A DNA stretch of 40,669 nt, taken from Pseudomonadota bacterium (GTDB taxonomy: Bacteria > Bdellovibrionota_C > UBA2361 > OMII01). The translations under genes and the position numbers were made by a program. Position 1 is the stretch's first letter, and every line of letters starts with the position of its first letter. This document shows, in pieces, positions 1 to 7,515 of this stretch. Below the pieces are notes generated by a model. That model saw nothing but the letters and a program-made list of their open reading frames with translations. It was not told where the DNA came from and ran no database searches. The DNA lies in contig JAIXQT010000155.1 in assembly GCA_027485595.1 (NCBI GenBank), forward strand, positions 1 to 40,669. The letters are read 5' to 3'.

Positions 1-630
1 AAGCCATGAATATTTAGAAAGGGACGCTCGGATGTCTGATATGAAATCACCTGACACAACCTCTCCGGCGATTTCAATCTTGGCCGGTTGCGGTGCGGTC
101 TCTTGAGCGACCACCTCTGCGGAGGCGGCATCTGTAGCCACAACCTCACCCTGAGACTCCTCGGTGGTTGGGACCTCAGCAGCACCTTGGTCAGCGATCT
201 CGCCTTCCTGCGCCATCTCTACTTGATCAGTGTTTTCTGGCGTCCCCCCCAACAACGGAGCTGCCACAGCGCCTTCAGGCGCGACCTCACCCTGAGCGCC
301 GGGCTCAACTACGTTCGCGGCCTCAGTCTGTTCGTAGTAGCTCAGGAGATCCTGAAAGAGAGTTCCCTTATCGGCTCGGATAACGAGGGAGACCTCGGCG
401 AGACCGAGCGGACGAAAGGACTCCGTGCCGTTAAAGATAACGTCTTCAAGGGTGTCACCTCGAAGAGACGAAGCTCGGGTCTCTCCCAACACCCAGCGAA
501 GGGCATCAATGATGTTTGATTTTCCGCAGCCGTTGGGTCCAACCACCCCAGTAATTCCCGCCTCAAGGGGAAGAACCAGGCGTTCCATGAATGATTTGAA
601 CCCGAAGATGTCTAAACGCTCTACTCGCAT
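1..630 (-). CDS. smc: SMC chromosome-segregation ATPase, N-terminal part (runs off the window)
   Basis: The frame is open from the ATG at 630 to the window edge, giving the first 210 residues of an SMC protein. It begins MRVERLDIFGFKSF, the usual SMC opening, and has the Walker A motif GPNGCGKSN at residues 31-39, followed by the family blocks DALRWVLGE and SLRGDTLEDVIFNGTE. SMC dimers with ScpA/ScpB compact and segregate chromosomes; this part forms half of the ATPase head. After AEVSLVIRADKGT (to residue 90) ordinary SMCs soon reach the RRLYRSGES strand, but here about 88 residues (roughly 103-190) rich in Glu, Ala, Val and Gln intervene, with QGEV-type segments recurring. The RRLYRSGES block is not reached before the edge. 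Identity is secure; whether the insertion is tolerated in a working head is inference. Confidence 0.93.
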   Translation of the reverse strand, partial: MRVERLDIFGFKSFMERLVLPLEAGITGVVGPNGCGKSNIIDALRWVLGETRASSLRGDTLEDVIFNGTESFRPLGLAEVSLVIRADKGTLFQDLLSYYEQTEAANVVEPGAQGEVAPEGAVAAPLLGGTPENTDQVEMAQEGEIADQGAAEVPTTEESQGEVVATDAASAEVVAQETAPQPAKIEIAGEVVSGDFISDIRASLSKYSWL

Positions 631-777
631 CGCAACTGCTATCGCTCAAAACTACACATATTGAAAGGGCCGCCGGTTTTGGAGAACCGACATGATCCCA
701 AACCGACTCAAAACACCTTTTGAGCAATCGGAACAGGGACGCTTGTAGGTTTAACACTCTTAAAACAAGAAAGCACT

Positions 778-798
778 ACCCAGTTTCAGGAATTGGGT
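778..798 (-). terminator. possible terminator after pgsA
   Basis: On the minus strand a short hairpin (accca pairing with tgggt, arms 778-782 and 794-798) lies about 55 nt past the pgsA stop and is followed by a T-rich stretch (ctttcttgtttt). The stem is only five or six pairs, so this is tentative. Confidence 0.35.
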
Positions 799-851
799 GA
801 CCCTGGGGGGCCTGTATCCACATGGACGGGAACTCGCACCGGCAGTGCCCC

Positions 852-1565
852 TTACTCCACCTTCCCCGGCTCTTTGGATTCCTTGGGCTCTTCAACCACC
901 GCCGGCTCTGCCTCCACAACTTCAGCCCCGTCGCCACTCCCCAACACCGTCGACCCGATTCTCTTCGTGATGTCGGCAAGGGTTCCGTGCTGAGGCATGA
1001 GGATAGCGAGGGAGTAGTCGATCGCCGAGAGGTACGAGAACGCCAAAGAGACGACCAGGATATTCAAACCAATGAAATGAGCGGTTACACGATATCCCAA
1101 GACACTAAAAGAGTAGTCATAGAGAAGGAGCGCTAGAATCGCTATCATCTGGAGGGCGCTCTTCACCTTCCCACCCGACTTGGCCGCTACAATCGTTCCA
1201 TCCTTGGCAGCGAACGCTCGCAGACCTGTGATCCATAACTCTCGAGCGAGGATAAGGGTCACCATCCATCCAGGGACGAACGAGACACAGTTGTCATCCC
1301 GTAGGCCGACCAACATCACGAGAGCCGCCATCACGAGGATCTTGTCCGCGAGTGGATCGAAGAGCTTTCCGAAGTCGCTGACCGCCTTGTAGCGACGCGC
1401 GATGTACCCGTCGGCGTAGTCAGTAAGCGCGGCAAAAACGAAGATAATCGCCGCGATGTTGAGAGAATTTCGGGTAGGCTCTATGAGAACGGCAACGAAC
1501 ACCGGGATGAGGATGAGCCGAAGGAAGGTCAGCCAATTAGGAATTCGTTTGAACCAGTTAGCCAT
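852..1565 (-). CDS. pgsA: CDP-diacylglycerol-glycerol-3-phosphate 3-phosphatidyltransferase
   Basis: This 237-residue inner-membrane enzyme makes phosphatidylglycerol phosphate from CDP-diacylglycerol and sn-glycerol 3-phosphate. The full CDP-alcohol phosphotransferase signature D-x2-DG-x2-AR-x8-G-x3-D-x3-D is visible at residues 49-74 (D49, D52, G53, A56, R57, G66, D70, D74), with hydrophobic helices around it. The ATG at 1565 is chosen because it overlaps the stop of the upstream transglycosylase gene (ATGGCTAA), and because the next residues, MANWFKRIPNWLTFLRL, match the typical PgsA N-terminus; the frame stays open further upstream but that part reads through the neighbour. The protein ends in an acidic, Pro/Glu/Val-rich tail of about 30 residues beyond the usual PgsA end. 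Translational coupling with the transglycosylase is likely. Confidence 0.95.
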   Translation of the reverse strand: MANWFKRIPNWLTFLRLILIPVFVAVLIEPTRNSLNIAAIIFVFAALTDYADGYIARRYKAVSDFGKLFDPLADKILVMAALVMLVGLRDDNCVSFVPGWMVTLILARELWITGLRAFAAKDGTIVAAKSGGKVKSALQMIAILALLLYDYSFSVLGYRVTAHFIGLNILVVSLAFSYLSAIDYSLAILMPQHGTLADITKRIGSTVLGSGDGAEVVEAEPAVVEEPKESKEPGKVE

Positions 1566-2211
1566 GAGCAACGGCAGTATACTGCTTTTTGAGGGACAGT
1601 ACACGTCTGACGTAGTTCTGAGTCTCAGAATATGGCGGAATGCCACCGTAGCGCTGCACAGGCACGTCCCCAGCATTGTACGCCGCGAGGGCGAGAGCCT
1701 CGTTTCCGTACCGTTTAAGCAACCGGGAAAGGTACTGCGTTCCGCCCAGGATGTTCCACTCCGGCACGAAGGCGTTTCGAACACCTAACATCCGCGCGGT
1801 GCTGGGCATAAGCTGCATTAATCCCTGCGCTCCTTTGGGTGATACCGCGCGGGGATTAAACCCCGATTCGACGTGAATGACCGCCTTAATAAGATTAGGA
1901 TCTACTCGATGTCTTCTAGCCGCCTCATGGATCGCCCGCTCGTACGCAGCGACCGAATGAAGACGCCTCCCCCCTTTGAGACGGGTCTTACGGTGATAGC
2001 TAAACCCGTTGGCCCGCGCGGTGAAGACCTCCGCCTGCTGCCCCTCTTCGGGTGGCTTCGTTGTGAAACGGATAACGCCTCCCGGCTCCCGAATCACGTA
2101 GATCTTGCCATCCGCTCCATAGACATCCGACGCCATCGCCACAAGGGACAACACGACAGAGCAGAGCGATGGCACCCAACCTCGTTTCAACGCTAGACGC
2201 GCGTTAGACAT
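1558..2211 (-). CDS. exported lytic murein transglycosylase (SLT/Slt70-type catalytic domain)
   Basis: This 217-residue protein starts with a signal peptide (basic MSNARLALKR, then a hydrophobic run to about residue 30). A short region GKIYVIREPGGVIRFTTKPP resembles the DUF4124-type N-terminal module common in such enzymes. The SLT domain covers about residues 85-200: the catalytic Glu is E115 in AVIHVESGFNP, followed by SPKGAQGLMQLMPSTA and by AYNAGDVPVQRYGGIPPYSET. It should cleave peptidoglycan glycan strands in the periplasm with anhydromuramic-acid formation. The length is that of small single-domain transglycosylases. It is the first gene of a two-gene unit with pgsA (8-bp overlap). The exact family (MltE/Slt-like) cannot be fixed by eye. 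Confidence 0.92.
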   Translation of the reverse strand: MSNARLALKRGWVPSLCSVVLSLVAMASDVYGADGKIYVIREPGGVIRFTTKPPEEGQQAEVFTARANGFSYHRKTRLKGGRRLHSVAAYERAIHEAARRHRVDPNLIKAVIHVESGFNPRAVSPKGAQGLMQLMPSTARMLGVRNAFVPEWNILGGTQYLSRLLKRYGNEALALAAYNAGDVPVQRYGGIPPYSETQNYVRRVLSLKKQYTAVAHG

Positions 2212-2529
2212 AATCTTCGCCTTTGTCAGCCTGGTATCTTGCCGAACAAAACCTCGTAGCCAGACTCGTTGAATGAAGGCACAGTTTTACTCGCCCACAT
2301 CACGAAGCCCGACCTCTCGCACTACGTTCACGTAACGCCGCAGGACACAACGGGAGGCCCTGCGTGAAACAGTGCGTCCCGGGGATCCTCATCTGCACTA
2401 CCATGGGGGTCTTGGGAAACACCGCACCGTCGCAACTCAAAAAACTGAGAAGAGCGGTATACTCTTTCGATGCGACCAATCATGGGGGAGTAGTAGGAGA
2501 ATTATCCAAACAGCATTTCAGCCGCCAGC

Positions 2530-2562
2530 CCTGTCAAACGAGGTGCTCCTGTCAAACGAGGT
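2530..2562. repeat. two-copy tandem repeat, 15-bp unit, 18-bp period
   Basis: The unit cctgtcaaacgaggt occurs at 2530-2544 and again, identical, at 2548-2562, separated by three bases. The core caaacgag appears a third time at about 2627. No function is evident; a paired protein-binding site is one possibility. Confidence 0.8.
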
Positions 2563-2633
2563 ACTAGGAGCGCAAACGACCAGGGAGCGCACGGACCTCA
2601 CGGTGGAGCTGCGCATGGGCCCCGCGCAAACGA

Positions 2634-2673
2634 GAGGAGGCCCACCGGTGCCGAAGCACCGATGAGCCTCCTC
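2634..2673 (-). terminator. hairpin after flagellin gene, UUCG tetraloop
   Basis: Nested inverted repeats: gaggaggc (2634-2641) pairs with gcctcctc (2666-2673), and cggtgc (2646-2651) pairs with gcaccg (2656-2661). Read on the minus strand the loop is TTCG closed by C-G, the very stable cUUCGg tetraloop. It starts about 24 nt after the flagellin stop. The run of T after it is poor, so it may act as an mRNA 3'-end stabiliser as much as a terminator. Confidence 0.6.
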
Positions 2674-2697
2674 GTGTGGGCACAAAGACCGAAGTTC

Positions 2698-3555
2698 TTA
2701 TCGCAGGAGCTGCAGCGCCAAGGTAGGCAACTGATTAGCTTGCACAAGAACCGCTGCGCCCGCTTGTTGAAGGATGCTCAACCGAGTCAGATTGGCGGCT
2801 TCCTCGGCAACATCCACGTCTCGGATTCGGCTCTCGGCGGCCACGAGATTCTCGCGCGTCACACCGAGGTTCACGATCGCGGTTGAAAGTCGAGACTCAA
2901 TACCTCCCAGAATACCGCGGGAGGCTCCGACTGAGTAGATGGCGCCGTACACGGCGTCGAGTGCGAACCGCGCTGCCGTTATCGCCATAGCATCCGTGCT
3001 GCCGTTAATCGAGTAGGAGAGGCCTCCGGAACCGTCCCCCAGTCCGATACCCTGCAACGTGGCGAGTTGGTTCGTGAACCCAATCTGAGATGAAACATCC
3101 GAACCGGTGCCCACCTGAATCGTGATCGCGCTCGTTCCAGAGAGGAGCTTGGTACCGTTGAACTCCGTCACAGCCGCGATACGCTCAATTTCGGAGCTTA
3201 AAGCCACAAACTCGTTTGAAATTACGGATCGCTGCGTCGTACTGAGCGTTCCGTTCGCCGACTGTGAGGCTAGCTCCGCGAGTCGGGTGAGAATGTTAGC
3301 TACCTCCCCCAACGCACCCTCTGCGATGGCGATCGTTGAGATACCATCGTTGGTGTTACGCACCGCCTGTCCAGCGATACGTGATTGAGCTCTCAAGGTC
3401 TCAGCGATAGCAAGACCCGCGGCATCATCAGCCGCTCGGGTAATTCGCTTACCGGAGCTCAATTTACTGAAGGTGTTCGTGAGGCTGTCGGATGACAGTT
3501 TGAGGAATCTCTGACTTCGCAGGGATTCGACGTTGGTATTAATATTAATTGGCAT
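2698..3555 (-). CDS. fliC: flagellin
   Basis: The 285-residue protein has both conserved flagellin ends. The N-terminal D0/D1 part (about residues 1-140) reads MPININTNVESLRSQRFL and includes KLSSGKRITRAADDAAGLAIAE and NDGISTIAIAEGAL; the C-terminal part includes ESRIRDVDVAEEAANLTR and ends in QANQLPTLALQLLR. The central variable region is very short, so this is a minimal filament protein. It would be secreted by the flagellar export system and polymerise into the filament. The start is fixed by a strong ribosome site, ggaggaaatacaATG. No other flagellar gene is present in the window. No sigma-28 or sigma-54 promoter could be recognised with confidence upstream. Confidence 0.97.
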   Translation of the reverse strand: MPININTNVESLRSQRFLKLSSDSLTNTFSKLSSGKRITRAADDAAGLAIAETLRAQSRIAGQAVRNTNDGISTIAIAEGALGEVANILTRLAELASQSANGTLSTTQRSVISNEFVALSSEIERIAAVTEFNGTKLLSGTSAITIQVGTGSDVSSQIGFTNQLATLQGIGLGDGSGGLSYSINGSTDAMAITAARFALDAVYGAIYSVGASRGILGGIESRLSTAIVNLGVTRENLVAAESRIRDVDVAEEAANLTRLSILQQAGAAVLVQANQLPTLALQLLR

Positions 3556-3932
3556 TGTATTTCCTCCGTGAAATTATCGATATCGCCCCGTCAATCCGTT
3601 GACGAAGACTGCCGTACCTATCTACGGACACCCGACACCGACTACAGCTAGCCCCCCGCTCCCGGCGCGCCAGGCACTGCGCGCATGGTTGAGAAACCAC
3701 CTGCTCTTGTTTAACTACTCGCTCGTTTTTCCACTTCAACTGCTCCAGGAGTTTCCCCCTGCTAGGGACTGATACGGCTTTCCTGGCTAAAAGCTTAAGC
3801 TCTTTTTAAGCCCCTCTCATTTTGCTCGGGCCCCGGGGGAAAGCCTGTGAGATAACCATTTAAAATAGCCATACAATTCGGACTACGCGACGTGCTAGCC
3901 AACACGGCGCCGTTCTGCCATCCTCTGATCCC
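3556..3932. other. divergent intergenic region, flagellin / lipoprotein
   Basis: These 377 bases separate two divergent genes and should hold both promoters. I see the flagellin ribosome site (ggagg at about 3563-3567) and a short palindrome agcttaagct at 3792-3801, but no flagellar promoter in a plausible position and no reliable gene. Confidence 0.5.
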
Positions 3933-4409
3933 ATGATACCAAGAAAAACTTTCTCCCTTCTGTGCCTCTGGTCGGTTGCGTTCGCTGGCTGTAGCGACCG
4001 AGAGTTCGCCGTCAACAACACCGTGACCGGAACAGCCGCCGGCTCCGCGCTTGGAGCTGGAGTTGGCGCGATTGTGGGTAATCAATCGAGAAACACCGGT
4101 GCAGGGGTCGCCATCGGCGCGGGCGCAGGGGCCCTTGGAGGTGCCTTAATCGGTGCTCAGGGGGACGTACAGCGTCAACGAAGCGAAGACCAAGATGAGC
4201 GTCTTCGACGACAAGAACGGGAGCTGGAACGCCAGCGACGAGAGATTGAGGAGCTCAAGCGAGGGCGCCAGTACGATAGTAGCAGCGCATCTCAGCCGAA
4301 CAACTCCGGCGATTCAACCCAGAGAGATCCCGATGACCCGTACTACCAGGATAATCGAGACGACCGATTGTACGACGACACGGATGACGACTTTCGGCAG
4401 GACTTCTGA
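3933..4409 (+). CDS. glycine-zipper lipoprotein with charged coiled-coil tail
   Basis: This 158-residue protein has a lipoprotein signal peptide (MIPRKTFSLLCLWSVAFAGC, predicted lipidated Cys20). Residues about 30-72 are a glycine-zipper segment (GTAAGSALGAGVGAIVG, then GVAIGAGAGALGGALIG), typical of small outer-membrane or periplasmic lipoproteins that associate with membranes. Residues about 78-110 are strongly charged and heptad-like (RQRSEDQDERLRRQERELERQRREIEELKRG), so a coiled coil is likely. The C-terminus is very acidic, with many Asp and Tyr. It resembles YMGG/OmpA-linker-type glycine-zipper proteins, but no specific function can be given. It stands alone on the plus strand, convergent with the thiolase gene. 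Confidence 0.85.
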   Translation: MIPRKTFSLLCLWSVAFAGCSDREFAVNNTVTGTAAGSALGAGVGAIVGNQSRNTGAGVAIGAGAGALGGALIGAQGDVQRQRSEDQDERLRRQERELERQRREIEELKRGRQYDSSSASQPNNSGDSTQRDPDDPYYQDNRDDRLYDDTDDDFRQDF

Positions 4410-4484
4410 CGAGAAGCACTTTCAAGATTTTCTTGCCACTGCGGGAAACGAGTTGGGAACTACGACGACGTCAGGGTATCGCCA

Positions 4485-5735
4485 CTAAGGCGTGGAGACC
4501 AACACTGCGCCCGCCCCTCCTCCCGCGGCGCAGATACTAATCGCGCCGCGCTTCATCTTGCGTTGCCGCAACGCTTGGCAGGTCGTAAGCAAGAGTCGAC
4601 CTCCGGTGGCGGCGAACGGATGTCCGATTGCGATAGATCCTCCAGCGAGATTCATCCTCTCGCTCGGAATCTCTCCCCGAACTTCGGTCGCAGGATAGCG
4701 GCTCCATCCATCGCGCCATACCTTCATGTTACACAACACCTGGGCCGCGAACGCCTCATGCACCTCGAAGAGATCGATATCCTGAAAGCCAAGGTTGTGC
4801 CGCTTCAAGAGGCGTGGAAGCGCCAAAGCTGGAGCCATCAAAAGGCCATCACCAGGAGGTACCGACGCGAACTGTACGCCATCGATGAAGCCGAGGATCT
4901 CTCGGTTTTGTTGTCGTGCGAGCTCTTCAGACATGAGAACGACCGCGGAGGCACCATCGGTTAACGCGCTCGCGTTTCCAGCGGTGATTGTTCCTCTCGC
5001 ACTCCGATCAAATACCGGCTTCAAGGCTGAGAGAGCGGATACGGAGGTTTCAGCCCTAATCAGGTTATCCTCCCCTACTCCTCCCAAAGGAAGGATCTGC
5101 TCTCCAAGGAATCCCGACGAACGGGCCTCAGCGGCGCGAGAATGACTGGTATACGCGAGCTGGTCCTGATCCGCCCGCGATATCTTGAACTCCTGCGCCA
5201 TCAATTCACAGTGCTGGCCCATCGTAAGACCGGTCGAAGGCTCCTTCGGGCTGGGCGCCTGAGGAGCTAGAAATCCGGGGCGAAAGGACGAAAGCATCTT
5301 GAGCTTCGGTCCAAGCCCGCGAGCCTTCGCAAGAGAGATAAAGAACTTCTCCCCTTTTCGCGGGAAGGTAAGGGTTGGTTGTGACATCGATTCACTGCCG
5401 CCGACGATAGCGCACGAGATCCGACCAGACGATATTGCGTCCACTGCCGCGCTTGCGGCGACAAGACCGGTGATACAGTTGTTGGAGATGAAGTGTCCGT
5501 CTATTGCTTTGGACAACCCCGACCGAAGGATAATCTCCCGTGACAAGTTTGGGATGCGCGGGTCAAGGAGCACCGTCCCGAAATAGAGCTCGTCGACCAT
5601 GCTTGGGTCGAGTCCAAGCTTATCAATACACCCAACAACAACATGTTTACCCATGTCGAGGGCGGAGTACTTAGAGAAAACTCCGGCTGCCTTCACAAAA
5701 GGAGTTCGCACCCCACCAACAATCGCAACTCGCAT
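4485..5735 (-). CDS. acetyl-CoA acyltransferase, FadI-like thiolase
   Basis: This 416-residue thiolase catalyses thiolytic cleavage of 3-ketoacyl-CoA (or the reverse condensation). The nucleophile is Cys87 in ISNNCITGL, the style of the trifunctional-enzyme beta subunit (FadI) rather than FadA. The other catalytic residues are present: His326 in FEVHEAFAAQ, His372 in AIGHPFAATGGR and Cys402 in ICAAGGGAGA. Residues about 122-170 include a basic hydrophobic loop like the membrane-associating loop of FadI-type enzymes. No matching FadJ-like alpha subunit is adjacent; the nearest co-directional gene is the SPL-like protein, 115 bp upstream. An acyl-CoA dehydrogenase is encoded 30 kb away, consistent with beta-oxidation. 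Substrate chain length cannot be told. Confidence 0.93.
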   Translation of the reverse strand: MRVAIVGGVRTPFVKAAGVFSKYSALDMGKHVVVGCIDKLGLDPSMVDELYFGTVLLDPRIPNLSREIILRSGLSKAIDGHFISNNCITGLVAASAAVDAISSGRISCAIVGGSESMSQPTLTFPRKGEKFFISLAKARGLGPKLKMLSSFRPGFLAPQAPSPKEPSTGLTMGQHCELMAQEFKISRADQDQLAYTSHSRAAEARSSGFLGEQILPLGGVGEDNLIRAETSVSALSALKPVFDRSARGTITAGNASALTDGASAVVLMSEELARQQNREILGFIDGVQFASVPPGDGLLMAPALALPRLLKRHNLGFQDIDLFEVHEAFAAQVLCNMKVWRDGWSRYPATEVRGEIPSERMNLAGGSIAIGHPFAATGGRLLLTTCQALRQRKMKRGAISICAAGGGAGAVLVSTP

Positions 5736-5850
5736 ACGCCTGAAACCTCAAAGGTGATGAGCGCCGGCATCGGCGCCCATCATATTGTCTAGCGTTGGTA
5801 CGTTCCCGTGAACCAGCTATCTCCGCAAGGGAGATTTATAGGTTTCGTAG

Positions 5851-6711
5851 TCAAGCTTTCGCGAACAACTTCAACTGCGGATCGGATGGCTGGAGCCCGG
5901 CTGGATGGAAGAGCTTCTTCGAATTGGCCGCGAGCACAGCATCAAGGAGCGGCGTGTGGGAGTCTTGCCGCAACCAGAAGAACTGTCGGTCGCTCGCAAG
6001 CTTCCGAGCAACCGGCGTCGTCGGTCGAGGAACCCCGCAGGTCTGAATCATGGACCTCACGCTCACATAATCCGCCTCGGTGCAGAGCCTCTCAGCGAAC
6101 TTTCCAGCGTCTTTGCGCCAATCCCCGTAGGGCAAGATGGGAGCTACCTGCGCCCCTACCTTGAGCCCAAAGCGCCTGAGCGCCCGCATCGTCTTCCACC
6201 GCTCCTCAACGGTTGGAAGGTCAGGAGTGTATCGCCGAGCGACCTCCTCAAGAGGGGTCTCGATCCCAACCGATACGTAGGTCGTCTCCTTCACCTTCTT
6301 GAGCATCGGCAAGCCGATAACGATCAGTGGTGAACGGGTCTGAATTATCAGTCTCCCGGGCACATATCGCTCAAAGAGCTCAAGAAACTTCATGCTGGTC
6401 GCGAACTTCTCATCGAAGGGATGAAAGGGATCGGTTGCAACTCCAAACACGACCGTTGCCCTCCTCAACTCCCCTCGAACGGAGAGTCGTTGCAGGTGTC
6501 GCTCAAGATCAACAAGCGGCTCCCCCTGCTTCATCACATACCTACTACGGAGCGACATCGGTGTGGACCGCTCCCCGTCCATCTCAAGTTCGAGGCCTGA
6601 CCCTGCTGGGTCTATCCGTCCAATCGATATGCCCCGTGCGTACGAGTCAACTACGAGAATGGGATGTGAGGGCTTGAACTGCGCTCCCCCACTTGTCGTT
6701 GCCTTAGTCAT
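5851..6711 (-). CDS. SPL-family radical-SAM-like protein without the cluster-binding motif
   Basis: This 286-residue protein matches the middle and C-terminal part of the spore-photoproduct-lyase-like radical SAM family: VVFGVATDPFHPFD (compare GTNTDPYQP), LIIQTRSPLIV (compare SIVTKS), YVSVGIETPLEEVARRYTPDLPTVEERWKTMRALRRFGLKVGAQVAPILPY. Such proteins normally carry CxxxCxxC near the N-terminus to hold a [4Fe-4S] cluster. Here the region where it should lie (residues about 15-70) has no cysteine, and SYARG stands where CIYCYAR would be expected. The frame closes shortly upstream at a TAA, so the motif is not lost by a wrong start. Only two cysteines exist, near residues 219 and 232. The reading frame is intact. 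It is either a repurposed, non-radical homologue or an enzyme that has lost activity. Confidence 0.72.
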   Translation of the reverse strand: MTKATTSGGAQFKPSHPILVVDSYARGISIGRIDPAGSGLELEMDGERSTPMSLRSRYVMKQGEPLVDLERHLQRLSVRGELRRATVVFGVATDPFHPFDEKFATSMKFLELFERYVPGRLIIQTRSPLIVIGLPMLKKVKETTYVSVGIETPLEEVARRYTPDLPTVEERWKTMRALRRFGLKVGAQVAPILPYGDWRKDAGKFAERLCTEADYVSVRSMIQTCGVPRPTTPVARKLASDRQFFWLRQDSHTPLLDAVLAANSKKLFHPAGLQPSDPQLKLFAKA

Positions 6712-7103
6712 ACGAACCCCCTGTTGGCGTACGGTACACGACGGCCACCATGGCCAATCGCCCGTACTTTAAACTCGTTAAACTTATGACGCCGTGCAGA
6801 GCTTAATAGGTTCAAACAACTTAAAGTAAGACAAGAAAACGCTCACCCTGCCCCCTACTCCCTCGTAACCCCCCTAAACACCGAAAGAAAAAAGACCGGC
6901 AACGATCCGCTTTCAGGGATTTACTCCCCCTGCTCCATGTTGAATAATCGTCGACGGCAGCTGGAACGGCGCCGTAACCGGATCCCTCTTAGGGACCGTG
7001 AAAGATCATGGTGGTACCCTCTCAGACCCACCGGCTCGTCCTAACAGGGAGCCTGGGACGGAGGCGCCAACAGATATGAAAGTGTAGTTTTGTAAGGACT
7101 TAT
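6712..7103. other. intergenic region upstream of trxA
   Basis: No gene is visible in these 392 bases. The left part is A-rich (around 6820-6900). Small imperfect hairpins occur (6979-6998, ggatccct with agggacc, one bulge; 7010-7033). The region should hold promoters for trxA (plus) and the SPL-like gene (minus), but I could not assign them. Confidence 0.5.
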
Positions 7104-7433
7104 ATGGCCGGAAACGTAGCAGAGATTACTGACGCAGAATTCGAGGAAAAGGTACTTAAGGCCTCAGCCCCTGTGGTTGTTGTCGATTTCTGGGCGCCTT
7201 GGTGCGGTCCATGTAAGAGCATCGCCCCCGTTCTTGACGAGATCGCAAAGGAGCTCGGAGCTCAGGTTTCGATCGTAAAGGTAAATGTTGACGACAATCC
7301 GAAGAGCCCTGCTCAGTACAGCGTACGCGCTATCCCAAACCTGATCATCTTCAAGGGCGGAGCTGAGGTTGATCGCGTAGTTGGAGCAGTTCCAAAGGAT
7401 CAGCTCGTAGCGACGATCAAGAAGGCCATCTAA
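7104..7433 (+). CDS. trxA: thioredoxin
   Basis: This 109-residue protein is a standard thioredoxin of normal length. The redox motif WCGPC is at residues 33-37 (Cys34, Cys37) after the strand VVVVDFWAP, and the cis-proline is Pro78 in RAIPNLIIF, followed by KGGAEVDRVVGAVPKDQL. It reduces disulphides in cytoplasmic partners such as ribonucleotide reductase and is itself reduced by thioredoxin reductase. The start is supported by an aagga ribosome site eight bases upstream. The gene is monocistronic: a strong intrinsic terminator follows within 30 bases. Confidence 0.98.
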   Translation: MAGNVAEITDAEFEEKVLKASAPVVVVDFWAPWCGPCKSIAPVLDEIAKELGAQVSIVKVNVDDNPKSPAQYSVRAIPNLIIFKGGAEVDRVVGAVPKDQLVATIKKAI

Positions 7434-7460
7434 CTCGGTCTAGCAGATCGCTTTGAAGAG

Positions 7461-7505
7461 CCCCGCTTACCCCTCAACTTTAGGGGTAAGCGGGGTGTTT
7501 ATTTG
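7461..7505 (+). terminator. strong intrinsic terminator after trxA
   Basis: A perfect 14-bp stem, ccccgcttacccct (7461-7474) with aggggtaagcgggg (7482-7495), encloses a 7-nt loop and is followed by tgtttattt. This is a textbook rho-independent terminator and also argues that prmA does not start before it. Confidence 0.95.
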
Positions 7506-7515
7506 TGAGCTCCTC

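Larger units (their letters stand above)
2212..2697. other. intergenic region between the transglycosylase and flagellin genes
   Basis: No convincing gene lies in these 486 bases. They hold the putative flagellin terminator (2634-2673) and a 15-bp tandem repeat (2530-2562), and presumably the transglycosylase promoter, for which no good -35/-10 pair was found. Short plus-strand frames at 2364-2665 lack a ribosome site and protein-like composition. Confidence 0.6.

Noticed and set aside
2364-2665. Two overlapping plus-strand frames in the flagellin/transglycosylase gap
   Set aside because: No ribosome site, unnatural composition, and they run through the tandem repeat and the flagellin terminator hairpin.
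3574-3581. ATCGATAA on the minus strand, resembling a sigma-28 -10 element for flagellin
   Set aside because: It is only about 18 bases from the start codon, leaving no room for a transcript start before the ribosome site, and the -35 is missing at the right distance.
3545-3739. 64-residue minus-strand frame with CxxC pairs upstream of the flagellin gene
   Set aside because: It starts at a TTG, overlaps the flagellin start and its ribosome site, and looks like leader sequence read in another frame.
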